From assembly GCF_019799925.1 (NCBI RefSeq), contig NZ_JABGCG010000001.1:310001-374000 (forward strand): a DNA stretch of 64,000 nucleotides, given 5' to 3'. The position numbers were made by a program, and so were the translations under genes. Positions 25,529 through 32,832 of the stretch are shown here, one piece after another. Numbering within the stretch: position 1 is the stretch's first letter; every line of letters starts with the position of its first letter. Source of the stretch: Blastococcus sp. CPCC 205250. GTDB lineage: Bacteria; Actinomycetota; Actinomycetes; Mycobacteriales; Geodermatophilaceae. The notes below the pieces were generated by a model. It saw only the letters and a program-made list of their open reading frames with translations. It searched no databases and had not been told where the DNA came from.

Positions 25529-26478
25529 GCCGGTACCTCTCTCTGGACTCGGGTGGGGCGCGCGACGGCGGCGTACCGGCTGGCCAGCTGCGCGCCGCGG
25601 GGGTGCGGCACGGGCGGTGGGGGCGCCGCTGCCGGGGGCGCGTTGCGGCCGGCGACCCGGTCGACGTAGGAGCGCTGCTGGTTCCGGGCCCGGACGCCGC
25701 CGTCGGCCGGCACCGCCTGTCCCTCCCAGACCTCGCTCATCGCGGCGTGCAGCAGGGTCAGCGCCCGCGCGCGCATCTGGGAGACGCGGGAGAGCGTGAC
25801 CCCGAGGACCTCGGCGATCTCGGTCAGCGACTCCCCGCCGAAGAAGTTGCGTTCGATGACCTCGTCGAGGCGGTCGGGCAGCTCGGTGATGGCCTGCTGC
25901 AGGTACCGGCCCCGCTCGACGCGCAGCACGGCCCGCTCGGGCGACTCGCCGGGGTCGGGGAGGTCGAGCCCTCCGCCGCCCTCGGAACCGGACTCCGCGT
26001 CGATGCTCACCATCACCGCCCGGTGCACGTCGACCTGCAGCGCGTCGAGCTCGCCCTGCCGCATCCCGAGGCTCTCGGCGAGCTCCTCGCGGGTCGGTGG
26101 GCGGCCGAGGCTGATCGTCAGCGCGTCGGAGGCCGCGTCGGTCCGCCGGGCCGCGGCGCGCACCGAGCGGCTGGCCCAGTCGCCGGAGCGCAGCTCGTCG
26201 AGCACCGCGCCCTGCAGGCGGGGCAGCGCGTAGGTCGCGAAGGTGGCGCCGGCCGTGGGGTCGAACCGCCGCGCCACCTCGACCAGCGCCACCTTCGCGC
26301 AGGACAGCAGGTCCTCGCGGCTCACGTGGGCCGGCAGGGAGATGCGGGAGGCGACCGCGTTGACCGCGAAGGAACACAGGGGGAGGTGTTCGGTCACCAG
26401 GGCGTCGACGGACTCGGCCGACCTCGGGAGGGGGATGGCCGGGGAACGCTCGGTCACCGGGGATCGGGCTGCTCGCAC
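25525..26478 (-). CDS. fliA: RNA polymerase sigma factor FliA (sigma28 family)
   Basis: FliA directs late flagellar transcription. The 317-aa product has region 2 at about residues 28-100 (LLSCAKVALVEVARRFDPTA, FATYALPRLQGAVLDELR), region 3 at about 105-160 (LGRPPTREELAESLGM) and region 4 at about 190-250 (LTEIAEVLGVTLSRVSQMRARAL). A Pro/Ala-rich C-terminal tail of about 60 residues is extra. I chose GTG at 26478 because AGAGAAG precedes it; a GTG seven codons later lacks such a site. WhiG belongs to the same family, but the location identifies this as the flagellar member. No flgM anti-sigma gene is visible. Confidence 0.93.
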   Translation of the reverse strand: MRAARSPVTERSPAIPLPRSAESVDALVTEHLPLCSFAVNAVASRISLPAHVSREDLLSCAKVALVEVARRFDPTAGATFATYALPRLQGAVLDELRSGDWASRSVRAAARRTDAASDALTISLGRPPTREELAESLGMRQGELDALQVDVHRAVMVSIDAESGSEGGGGLDLPDPGESPERAVLRVERGRYLQQAITELPDRLDEVIERNFFGGESLTEIAEVLGVTLSRVSQMRARALTLLHAAMSEVWEGQAVPADGGVRARNQQRSYVDRVAGRNAPPAAAPPPPVPHPRGAQLASRYAAVARPTRVQREVPA

Positions 26479-26555
26479 GTCTTCTCTCTCGGCACCCTGC
26501 GGGCGCCCCGGCACCGTCGGCCGATCGCGAACATCTGACAACGTCCGCCCCTCGG

Positions 26556-26584
26556 CTTGAGGGTTCCTCGCCCGGTGCCGATGG
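26556..26584 (+). promoter_or_regulatory. Candidate sigma28-like promoter of flgN-flgK-flgL
   Basis: CTTGAG (26556-26561) is followed after 15 bp by GCCGATGG (26577-26584), a good -10 with a relaxed -35. The flgN start lies about 70 bp downstream. It occupies the divergent region shared with fliA. Confidence 0.5.
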
Positions 26585-26661
26585 CTGGTCTGCGAGACAA
26601 CGGGGCCCGCACCGTGATCGACGAGTGCGTGGCCGACGACGGACCAGGGAGGCGGTGGGAC

Positions 26662-27147
26662 GTGGACTACCAACACCTGTCGACGTTGCTGTGGCGCGAA
26701 CAGGAACTGCTGGACCTGCTGCTGTTCAAGGCGGAGGAGAAGCAGTACCTCATCGTCACGGGCAAGAGCCGCTGGCTGGCCCGCATCGCGCACGAGATCG
26801 AGGTGGTCCTCGACCAGCTGCGCACGCTGGAGGTGGAGCGCGCCGCCGTCACGGAGTCCCTGGCCGTGAAGCTCGGCCTGGACGCCAACCCCTCGCTGCG
26901 CCAGGTCGCCGAGGCCGCACCGGCCCCGTGGAACGACCTGTTCACCAAGCACCACGAGACCCTGCTCGTGCTCGTGACCGAGCTGCGCACCCTCTCCGAC
27001 AGCAACCGCGAGCTCATCGAGGGCGGCCTGGCTGCCCTGGACGACGCGCTGCTGTCGGTGCGGGCGCCCTCGGCCGGCACCTACGGGGCCTCGGGCCGCA
27101 CCACCGCCGGTGCGAACCGCGCGGTCACCCTGGACGGAGCACTGTGA
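26662..27147 (+). CDS. flgN: Flagellar chaperone FlgN
   Basis: FlgN is the export chaperone for the hook-filament junction proteins FlgK and FlgL. The 161-aa product is helical, with the FlgN-type N-terminal pattern (LLWREQELLDLLLFKAEEKQYLI) and LRTLSDSNRELIEGGLAALDDALL. GTG at 26662 is chosen because GGGAGGCGG precedes it; upstream in-frame sequence is the promoter region. Its stop overlaps the flgK start (GTGA), coupling chaperone and cargo. Confidence 0.9.
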   Translation: MDYQHLSTLLWREQELLDLLLFKAEEKQYLIVTGKSRWLARIAHEIEVVLDQLRTLEVERAAVTESLAVKLGLDANPSLRQVAEAAPAPWNDLFTKHHETLLVLVTELRTLSDSNRELIEGGLAALDDALLSVRAPSAGTYGASGRTTAGANRAVTLDGAL

Positions 27148-28556
27148 GTACGTTCGGCGGCCTCACGCGGGCGTCGACGGCGCTGTGGGCAGCACAGCGC
27201 GGTCTCGACGTCACCGGGCAGAACATCTCCAACGTCAACACCGACGGCTACTCGCGCCAGCGGGTCGAGCAGCAGTCGATCAACGGCGCCACCGTGCCGG
27301 CGATCCACTCGGTCAGCGACGGCATCGGCTCCGGCGTCGACTCCGACACCGTCATCCGCATCCGCGACGCCTTCCTCGAGGCCCGCGGCCGGCTGGAGAC
27401 GGCGACGACGGCCCGGCTCACCGCCGAGAGCGCGGCCTACACCCAGATCGAGCAGGCCTTCCGCGAGCCCGGTGACACCGGGATCCAGAAGATGCTGGCC
27501 GAGGTCTGGAGCGGCTTCAGCGACATCGCCAACAACCCGACGGAGAAGAACCTCGCCGCGCGCAGCCAGGTGATCGAGCGCCTGAAGACGCTGACGGCCG
27601 GGATCCGGACGACGGCCACCAGCCTCGACAAGCAGTGGGACGACACCCACGCCGCCCTCGGGGCCATCGTGAGCGACGTCAACGCGACCGCGGCGTCCAT
27701 CGCCGACCTCAACCAGAAGATCAAGCTGGGCAACCTGAGCGGGACCCCGGTCAACGAGCTCTCCGACCGGCGCGACTCCCTGGTGCTCAAGCTCTCCGAG
27801 CAGATCGGCGCGACGGCCAGCGCCGGCGACGACGGCGTCCTGAACGTCTCCGTGGGCGGTACCTCGCTGGTCACCGGCAACACGGCCATCGCCGTGCAGC
27901 TGGCCGGCGGCACCTCCCCGGGTGCCGGCGCCGCCGACCCGCCGCGTCTGGTGACCGTGCCCGGGGGCTCGACCCTGTCCCTCGGGGGCACCGCCGAGGG
28001 ACAGGCCGCTGCTCTGTCGTCGATCATCCCCAGCTACCGCGCCTCGCTCGACACGCTGGCGGCCAGTCTGGCCTCCACGCTGAACGGCCAGCACGCGGCG
28101 GGCCTGGACCTGTCCGGGGCCCCCGGCGGACCGCTCATCGGCGCCTCCTCCGGCACCGCGGTCACGGCCGCCACCATCACGGTCACCCTGACCGACCCGC
28201 GCAAGCTCGCCGCCGCCGGCACGGTGCCCAGCGGGGTCTTCACCGCCAACGGCAACAACGCCGACGCGATGTACAAGCTGTCCCTCGTCCCCGGGGGGAT
28301 CGACAGCACCTACCGCGAGATGATCGTCGGCCTCGGCGTGCAGTCGGGTGTCGCGGAGCGGGACCTGGCGGTGCAGACCGTCGTCCGCAACCAGGTCGAC
28401 GCCGCGCGCGAGTCCGTCGCCGGGGTCAACCTCGACGAGGAGATGACGAACATGATGGCCTACCAGCACGCCTACTCGGCCGCGGCCCGCCTGGTCACCG
28501 CGATCGACGAGGCGCTGAACACGCTGATCAACGGCATGGGCGTGGTGGGCCGCTGA
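27144..28556 (+). CDS. flgK: Hook-filament junction protein FlgK (HAP1)
   Basis: FlgK joins hook and filament. The 470-aa protein carries the N-terminal pattern TALWAAQRGLDVTGQNISNVNT followed by GYSRQRVEQ, a long central region, and the C-terminal D0 helix (GVNLDEEMTNMMAYQHAYSAA). The start GTG at 27144 overlaps flgN by four bases, and its stop overlaps flgL by one base, so flgN-flgK-flgL form a tightly coupled unit. Length is in the lower range for the family (Salmonella 553 aa). Confidence 0.96.
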   Translation: MSTFGGLTRASTALWAAQRGLDVTGQNISNVNTDGYSRQRVEQQSINGATVPAIHSVSDGIGSGVDSDTVIRIRDAFLEARGRLETATTARLTAESAAYTQIEQAFREPGDTGIQKMLAEVWSGFSDIANNPTEKNLAARSQVIERLKTLTAGIRTTATSLDKQWDDTHAALGAIVSDVNATAASIADLNQKIKLGNLSGTPVNELSDRRDSLVLKLSEQIGATASAGDDGVLNVSVGGTSLVTGNTAIAVQLAGGTSPGAGAADPPRLVTVPGGSTLSLGGTAEGQAAALSSIIPSYRASLDTLAASLASTLNGQHAAGLDLSGAPGGPLIGASSGTAVTAATITVTLTDPRKLAAAGTVPSGVFTANGNNADAMYKLSLVPGGIDSTYREMIVGLGVQSGVAERDLAVQTVVRNQVDAARESVAGVNLDEEMTNMMAYQHAYSAAARLVTAIDEALNTLINGMGVVGR

Positions 28557-29491
28557 TGAGGATCACCCAGCGGGCCGTCGCGCAGACCAGCCTCCTCGGC
28601 CTGAACCAGAACCTGGACCGGATGGGCAAGCTGCAGCAGCAGCTGACCTCCGGCCGGCTGCTCAACGCCCCCTCGGACTCGCCGACCGGCACCAACAAGG
28701 CCATGCAGGTGCGGCAGGACACCGCCGCGGTCACCCAGCAGGCGCGCAACATCTCCGACGGCAAGGGATGGCTCGAGTCCGCGGACAGCGCGCTCAACAC
28801 CATCCTCACCCAGGTCCGGAAGGTGCGGGACCTGACGGTGCAGGGCCTGAACACCGGCTCGATGCAGGGGAACTCCGCGTCGGCGATCTCCACCGAGGTG
28901 AAGTCGCTGCGCGAGAGCCTGATCGGCCTGGCCAACCAGACCATCAACGGCCGGCCCGTCTTCGGCGGTGCCACCCCGGGGGCGCAGGCCTACGACCCGG
29001 CCACCGGCGCCTTCGTCGGCGTCGGCGGGACCGGCGTGGTCGGCGGTGTCGCCACCGACCTCACCGTCCCGCAGGTGCGCCGCGTGTCCGACAGCGAGGT
29101 CATCCGGGTGGACATCACCGGACCCGAGGCGTTCGGGGACCCCGTCGCCGGCCGCGACCTGTTCGCCCTGGTCGGCGAGATCGCCGACCACGTGCTGACC
29201 GCCGGTGCCGACCCCACGGCCCTGCAGGCCGACCTGGCCGACCTGGACACCGCGGTGACCCGCCTGCTGACGGCGGCCGCCGACATCGGTGCCCGCTCGG
29301 CGCGCATGGCGTCGGCCGCGGAGGTCAACACCGACCTGCAGCTGACGCTCAAGGCCCAGCTCTCCGACGTCGAGGAGATCGACCTCCCCAAGACGATCAT
29401 GGAGCTGAACATGCAGCGCACCGGGTACCAGGCGGCACTCGGCGCCACGGCCCAGGCCATCCAGCCGACGCTCATGGACTTCCTCCGGTGA
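28556..29491 (+). CDS. flgL: Hook-filament junction protein FlgL (HAP3)
   Basis: FlgL is the second hook-filament junction protein and resembles flagellin at both ends. The 311-aa product has MRITQRAVAQTSLLGLNQNL at the N-terminus with LTSGRLLNAPSDSPTGTNKA, and the C-terminal helix LPKTIMELNMQRTGYQAALG. ATG at 28556 overlaps the flgK stop (TGATG). It is followed 58 nt later by fliW, the arrangement flgL-fliW-csrA known from Bacillus. Confidence 0.95.
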   Translation: MRITQRAVAQTSLLGLNQNLDRMGKLQQQLTSGRLLNAPSDSPTGTNKAMQVRQDTAAVTQQARNISDGKGWLESADSALNTILTQVRKVRDLTVQGLNTGSMQGNSASAISTEVKSLRESLIGLANQTINGRPVFGGATPGAQAYDPATGAFVGVGGTGVVGGVATDLTVPQVRRVSDSEVIRVDITGPEAFGDPVAGRDLFALVGEIADHVLTAGADPTALQADLADLDTAVTRLLTAAADIGARSARMASAAEVNTDLQLTLKAQLSDVEEIDLPKTIMELNMQRTGYQAALGATAQAIQPTLMDFLR

Positions 29492-29549
29492 CCGCCGTCC
29501 CCCCCGCGGCCGACACCACCCCCACCCACGACGAGCCTGGAGGCGCCGC

Positions 29550-29954
29550 GTGACACTCGCCCCCGTCGCCACCATGCCGCTGCTGGGCATGGTGCAGCCG
29601 GTCCCCGGCTTCCCGGACCACCGTGACTACGTGCTCGTCACGGCCGACGGCGACGGGCTCCTGTACTGGTTGCAGTCGCTCGACCCCGACGGTCCGCGGT
29701 TCCTGGCCATCGCCCCGGCCCGGTACTTCCCGGACTACGCGCCCGAGCTGCCGCGGTCGGTGTGCGCCGACCTGGGTCTCCCCGACGCCGCCGACGCCCA
29801 GCTGTTCTGTCTCGTGACGGTTCCCGCCGAGGGGCCGGCAGCCGCGACGGCCAACCTGCGCGCGCCGGTGGTGGTCAACCCGACCACCTGGCGCGCCACC
29901 CAGGTGGTCCTGACCGACAGCACCCATCCCATCCGGCGGCCACTGCGCCGATAA
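29550..29954 (+). CDS. fliW: Flagellar assembly factor FliW (CsrA antagonist)
   Basis: FliW binds either flagellin or CsrA; when flagellin is exported, FliW sequesters CsrA and relieves translational repression of flagellin mRNA. The 134-aa product has the family pattern VPGFPDHRDYVLV, then LYWLQSLDPDGPRFLAI and a C-terminal VVNPTTWRATQVVL. GTG at 29550 follows CTGGAGG. It precedes csrA, its usual neighbour. Confidence 0.95.
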   Translation: MTLAPVATMPLLGMVQPVPGFPDHRDYVLVTADGDGLLYWLQSLDPDGPRFLAIAPARYFPDYAPELPRSVCADLGLPDAADAQLFCLVTVPAEGPAAATANLRAPVVVNPTTWRATQVVLTDSTHPIRRPLRR

Positions 29955-30060
29955 GGGGAGAGGGCGCGCACCGCGCCCACGAGTCCGGCGCGCTGGCGCC
30001 GGGACCACCGGTGCCGCCCGGGTCCCCGGGTGGCGCCGTGCCCCGCATCGCGGGGACGCC

Positions 30061-30086
30061 ACGGAGGCCACCACAGACCCATGGAG
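30061..30086 (+). promoter_or_regulatory. Two ANGGAN cores in the csrA leader
   Basis: ACGGAG (30061-30066) and ATGGAG (30081-30086) lie 20 nt apart, the second within the Shine-Dalgarno of csrA. They match the minimal CsrA core and could allow feedback on csrA translation. ANGGAN overlaps AGGAGG-like ribosome sites by chance, so this is a weak call. Confidence 0.3.
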
Positions 30087-30094
30087 GGGTTCAC

Positions 30095-30385
30095 ATGCTC
30101 ACCTTGACCCGCAGCGTCGGCGAGACCATCCGCATCGGCGACGACATCGAGGTCCACGTCGTCGAGGTGCGGGGTGGCTCGGTCCGCCTGGGCTTCAAGG
30201 CCCCGCGCGAGGTGACCATCCACCGCGAGGAGGTCTACCGGCAGATCGCCGAGGCCAACCTGCTCGCGGCGCAGGTCACCGCCGACACCCTCGGTGCGCT
30301 GGCCGCATTCGCGCCCGGTGCCCCGGCAGCGCCGGTGCCGGCAGGTGCGGACGCCGGCGCTCCGGCGGAGGCACCCACCGCCTGA
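30095..30385 (+). CDS. csrA: Carbon storage regulator CsrA
   Basis: CsrA is a small dimeric RNA-binding protein that blocks translation of target mRNAs, notably flagellin. The 96-aa product begins MLTLTRSVGETIRIGDDIEV with the conserved VRLGFKAPREVTIHREEVY region; the last 35 residues are an Ala/Pro-rich tail not found in short CsrA. ATG at 30095 follows ATGGAGGGG. Its own leader holds two ANGGAN cores (30061-30066 and 30081-30086), the second on the Shine-Dalgarno, suggesting autoregulation. Confidence 0.96.
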   Translation: MLTLTRSVGETIRIGDDIEVHVVEVRGGSVRLGFKAPREVTIHREEVYRQIAEANLLAAQVTADTLGALAAFAPGAPAAPVPAGADAGAPAEAPTA

Positions 30386-30585
30386 CGCAAGTGCACGGCC
30401 CGGCCGCCCGTCGTTTGGCGCTAGTTGTCGACGACGAGGCGGTCGGGTCGGTGCCCAGCAGCAACACGGGCAAGATGTGCCGAAGTGATGCGCCCAGAAC
30501 TGCGCAGACACAGCGACACTTGTCCACGTCGGCCGCAGCGTCATGAGACAGAGTTGCCCCACAGCACGACAAGGGGGCGATTTCC

Positions 30586-31095
30586 ATGTACCGCAGCGCT
30601 GACCAGGCCATCCCGGCCGACACGGTCGACCTGACGACCTCGTCGACCGAGGTCCTCGACCTGACCGACACCGACGTGAGCGACGCGGCCGAGGAGGCCG
30701 ACACGGTCGTCGTCCACGTGGCCCTGCGACCGCGGCGCGGCTCGGCCCGCCGCTGCCTCGCCGGCCTGGCCGCGCTGGCCGCCGCGCACCCCGACGTCGC
30801 CGTCTCGGTGAGCGGGCTGGGCAAGGACGAGCGCTCCGTACGCGTCACGGTGGGCGTCGAACTCGGCCCGCGGGCCGGCGTGGCGCGTTTCTCGCCGCAG
30901 GCCCAGGCCGCCTACGCCTTCGTGAGCGAGCTCTTCACCTCGCTCTACGACCACATGCCGGTCTACTCCGCCGAGCCCGGCCCCGGTGAGCGCGCCGCCG
31001 CCGCCGGCCTCATGGCCAGCCTCGGGGTCGGCTCGCCCGCCGCCGACGTCCCCGCGCCCCGCGCCGTCCCGGTCGCCGAGCACACCTTCGCCTGA
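30586..31095 (+). CDS. Uncharacterised 169-aa protein
   Basis: I do not recognise a family. The N-terminal 40 residues are Thr/Asp/Glu-rich and look disordered. Residues about 41-110 alternate beta strands and an Ala-rich helix (TVVVHVALRPRRG, LAGLAALAAAHPDVAVSVSG, SVRVTVGVELG), suggesting a small alpha/beta fold. The rest is helical, then Pro/Ala-rich. It has no signal peptide or membrane helix. ATG at 30586 follows AAGGGGGCGA. The 200-bp region before it is less GC-rich than its surroundings and likely carries a promoter. It leads the diverged sigma-like gene 60 nt downstream and may be its partner. Confidence 0.75.
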   Translation: MYRSADQAIPADTVDLTTSSTEVLDLTDTDVSDAAEEADTVVVHVALRPRRGSARRCLAGLAALAAAHPDVAVSVSGLGKDERSVRVTVGVELGPRAGVARFSPQAQAAYAFVSELFTSLYDHMPVYSAEPGPGERAAAAGLMASLGVGSPAADVPAPRAVPVAEHTFA

Positions 31096-31155
31096 ACGCG
31101 GCCCTGCCGCCCTCCGCGACGTTCTCCTTCCCCGACGACTCGCCTGGAGCACCCC

Positions 31156-32244
31156 GTGACCCGCACCGCCGGCCCCACCGTCGACACCACCCGCATCCGC
31201 CAGCCGCTCGTCTTCGGGGGCATCCCCGAGGCCGAGGGCTTCGCCCGGGTCCCGATCACCCCCCGGGACCGGGTCCACTTCCGCGTCGACCACGAGCTCC
31301 CGCTGCAGGAGTTCCGCGCCGACCTGCCCGACGGCGTCTCGGTGAGCTTCGACTCCGGCGAGGGCCTCTACCGGGTCGACGGCGCCCGCGGCCAGGGCCC
31401 GGTGCTCGCCGACTGGGTGCGCGCCTGGTGCGGCGGGCGCGGCATCACGACCGTGGGCCTGCGTGCCGAGGCCGACGTCCGCCGGCGCGCGCCCCGCGAC
31501 CTGCCGCCGGCCTTCCTCGACGAGCTGTGCCGGCACTACGCCCCGCTGAGCATGAAGCGCCTGCAGCGCAACATGAGCACGATCCGGCTGCACCTGCCCG
31601 ACACCGACGACCTGACCCAGCAGGTCTACGAGTGGATCCTCAAGGCCGTCGGCCAGTTCGACGAGAGCAAGTCGGTCCCGTTCGGCGCCTTCCTCGCCAC
31701 CCAGCTGTCCAAGTGGGTGCACGACCTGGGCCGGGCCGCCCACGGCCGCACCGCCGCCGACACCGAGAACAAGCAGCAGAAGGCGATCGCCGCCTTCGTC
31801 GCCGAGCACCAGCGCCGGCCCTCGGAGAAGGAGCTGGCCGCGTTCATGGGGCAGAGCGTGGCCACGCTGCGCCGCAACTCCCAGACCGTCGCGACGCTGA
31901 ACGGCCTGCGGAACCTGCAGTCGCTGGACGGCGCACCCGACGCCGCCGAGATCCTCATCCCCGACAGCCACGAGGCGCCCGACGAGATCATGGGCGAGGC
32001 GGAGCAGACCCTGCTCTCCCACGCGCTGACCGCCGCCTGCGCCCCGGACCCGACCGCCCGGCGCGAGCAGCGGGCCGGCCAGCCCAACGTGCTCGGCTGG
32101 GCCACCTGGTACCTGACCACCTGGGGCGGGCTGACCAAGACCCAGCTCTCGGCCGACCTCGGCACCTCGGTGCGCAACATGAACGTGCACGCCGACCGCG
32201 TCGAGCGGGCGCTCAAGGAGCAGCTGGCCGAGCTCGTCGACTAG
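31156..32244 (+). CDS. Diverged sigma-70-like protein with unknown N-terminal domain
   Basis: The 362-aa product contains what looks like a sigma-70 core in its C-terminal two thirds. Residues about 150-195 (DDLTQQVYEWILKAVGQFDE, then VPFGAFLATQLSKWVHDLG) align by eye with region 2; residues about 208-240 (AFVAEHQRRPSEKELAAFMG) with region 3; residues about 325-358 (GLTKTQLSADLGTSVRNMNV) form a helix-turn-helix like region 4. The first 130 residues match nothing I know. GTG at 31156 follows CTGGAG. A strong terminator follows. It could be an alternative sigma factor or a sigma-derived regulator; the DNA-binding residues of region 2.4 look weak. Confidence 0.65.
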   Translation: MTRTAGPTVDTTRIRQPLVFGGIPEAEGFARVPITPRDRVHFRVDHELPLQEFRADLPDGVSVSFDSGEGLYRVDGARGQGPVLADWVRAWCGGRGITTVGLRAEADVRRRAPRDLPPAFLDELCRHYAPLSMKRLQRNMSTIRLHLPDTDDLTQQVYEWILKAVGQFDESKSVPFGAFLATQLSKWVHDLGRAAHGRTAADTENKQQKAIAAFVAEHQRRPSEKELAAFMGQSVATLRRNSQTVATLNGLRNLQSLDGAPDAAEILIPDSHEAPDEIMGEAEQTLLSHALTAACAPDPTARREQRAGQPNVLGWATWYLTTWGGLTKTQLSADLGTSVRNMNVHADRVERALKEQLAELVD

Positions 32245-32275
32245 GCAGCACCCGCCGCCCCTCGCGCAGCCGCCA

Positions 32276-32306
32276 CCGGCCCCGGTCCCTCGCGGACCGG
32301 GGCCGG
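32276..32306 (+). terminator. Perfect 13-bp hairpin after the sigma-like gene
   Basis: Arms CCGGCCCCGGTCC and GGACCGGGGCCGG are perfectly complementary around a 5-nt loop, 32 nt past the sigma-like stop. It argues that the next two genes start from their own promoter. Confidence 0.75.
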
Positions 32307-32310
32307 CGGC

Positions 32311-32832
32311 GTGTCCGCCCCACGGCCGGTCCGGGCGCCCGGCCGCCCGCCGGCGCGGCGGAACGACGTCGTCCGCGACGAATCGGGCCGGAGCGGGTCC
32401 GTTCGGCCGGGAGACTGCCGATGTTCCCAGCGTGACCGCCTCCCCGCTCCGCCGCCCGGCGTCGGGGACGTCCCCGGGGGGCTCCCGCTGAGCGCCCTGG
32501 CCGCGGGGGACCCGACCCCGGACGTGCTCGTGCCGTACTGGCTGGCCGCGCCCGCGCGTGCCGCCCTCGCGGCCGCCGTACGGACCGGGATGAGCGGCGA
32601 CGAGGTCCATCCCGTCGCCGCGATCCACCTCGCCGACGTCCTCACCGAGCTGCACGTCGCCATGGCGCGTGACGCCGTCTGGCCCGACCCCGCCGCCCGG
32701 GTGCGCCGGGTCGCCGGCTGGGACGACGACGTGCTCCCGGTGCGCCTCTCCGCCGTCGAGCTGGAGAGCGTGCTCTCCCTGCCGGCGCTGCCGGAGGCGC
32801 TGCGGACGGCCCTCGGGCGGGTGCCCCGGTGA
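32311..32832 (+). CDS. Uncharacterised protein, start uncertain
   Basis: The reading frame is open from GTG at 32311, but that codon sits 5 nt after a strong terminator hairpin, so the true start is probably further in; GTG at 32524 gives a 102-aa product. The body (PYWLAAPARAALAAAVRTGM, IHLADVLTELHVAMARDAVW, VRLSAVELESVLSLPALPEA) is helical with no recognised motif, signal or membrane helix. An attractive GTG at 32432 in another frame meets a stop at 32489, just after a G6 run, hinting at a frameshift. Its stop overlaps the next start (GTGA). Confidence 0.55.
   Translation: MSAPRPVRAPGRPPARRNDVVRDESGRSGSVRPGDCRCSQRDRLPAPPPGVGDVPGGLPLSALAAGDPTPDVLVPYWLAAPARAALAAAVRTGMSGDEVHPVAAIHLADVLTELHVAMARDAVWPDPAARVRRVAGWDDDVLPVRLSAVELESVLSLPALPEALRTALGRVPR

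Noticed and set aside
26556..26561. CTCAAG on the minus strand as a sigma28 promoter for fliA
   Set aside because: No CCGAT-like element follows at 15 bp on that strand; the opposite-strand reading for flgN fits better.
32432..32491. GTG at 32432 as the start of the unknown gene
   Set aside because: The frame meets a stop after 19 codons; used only as evidence for a possible frameshift.
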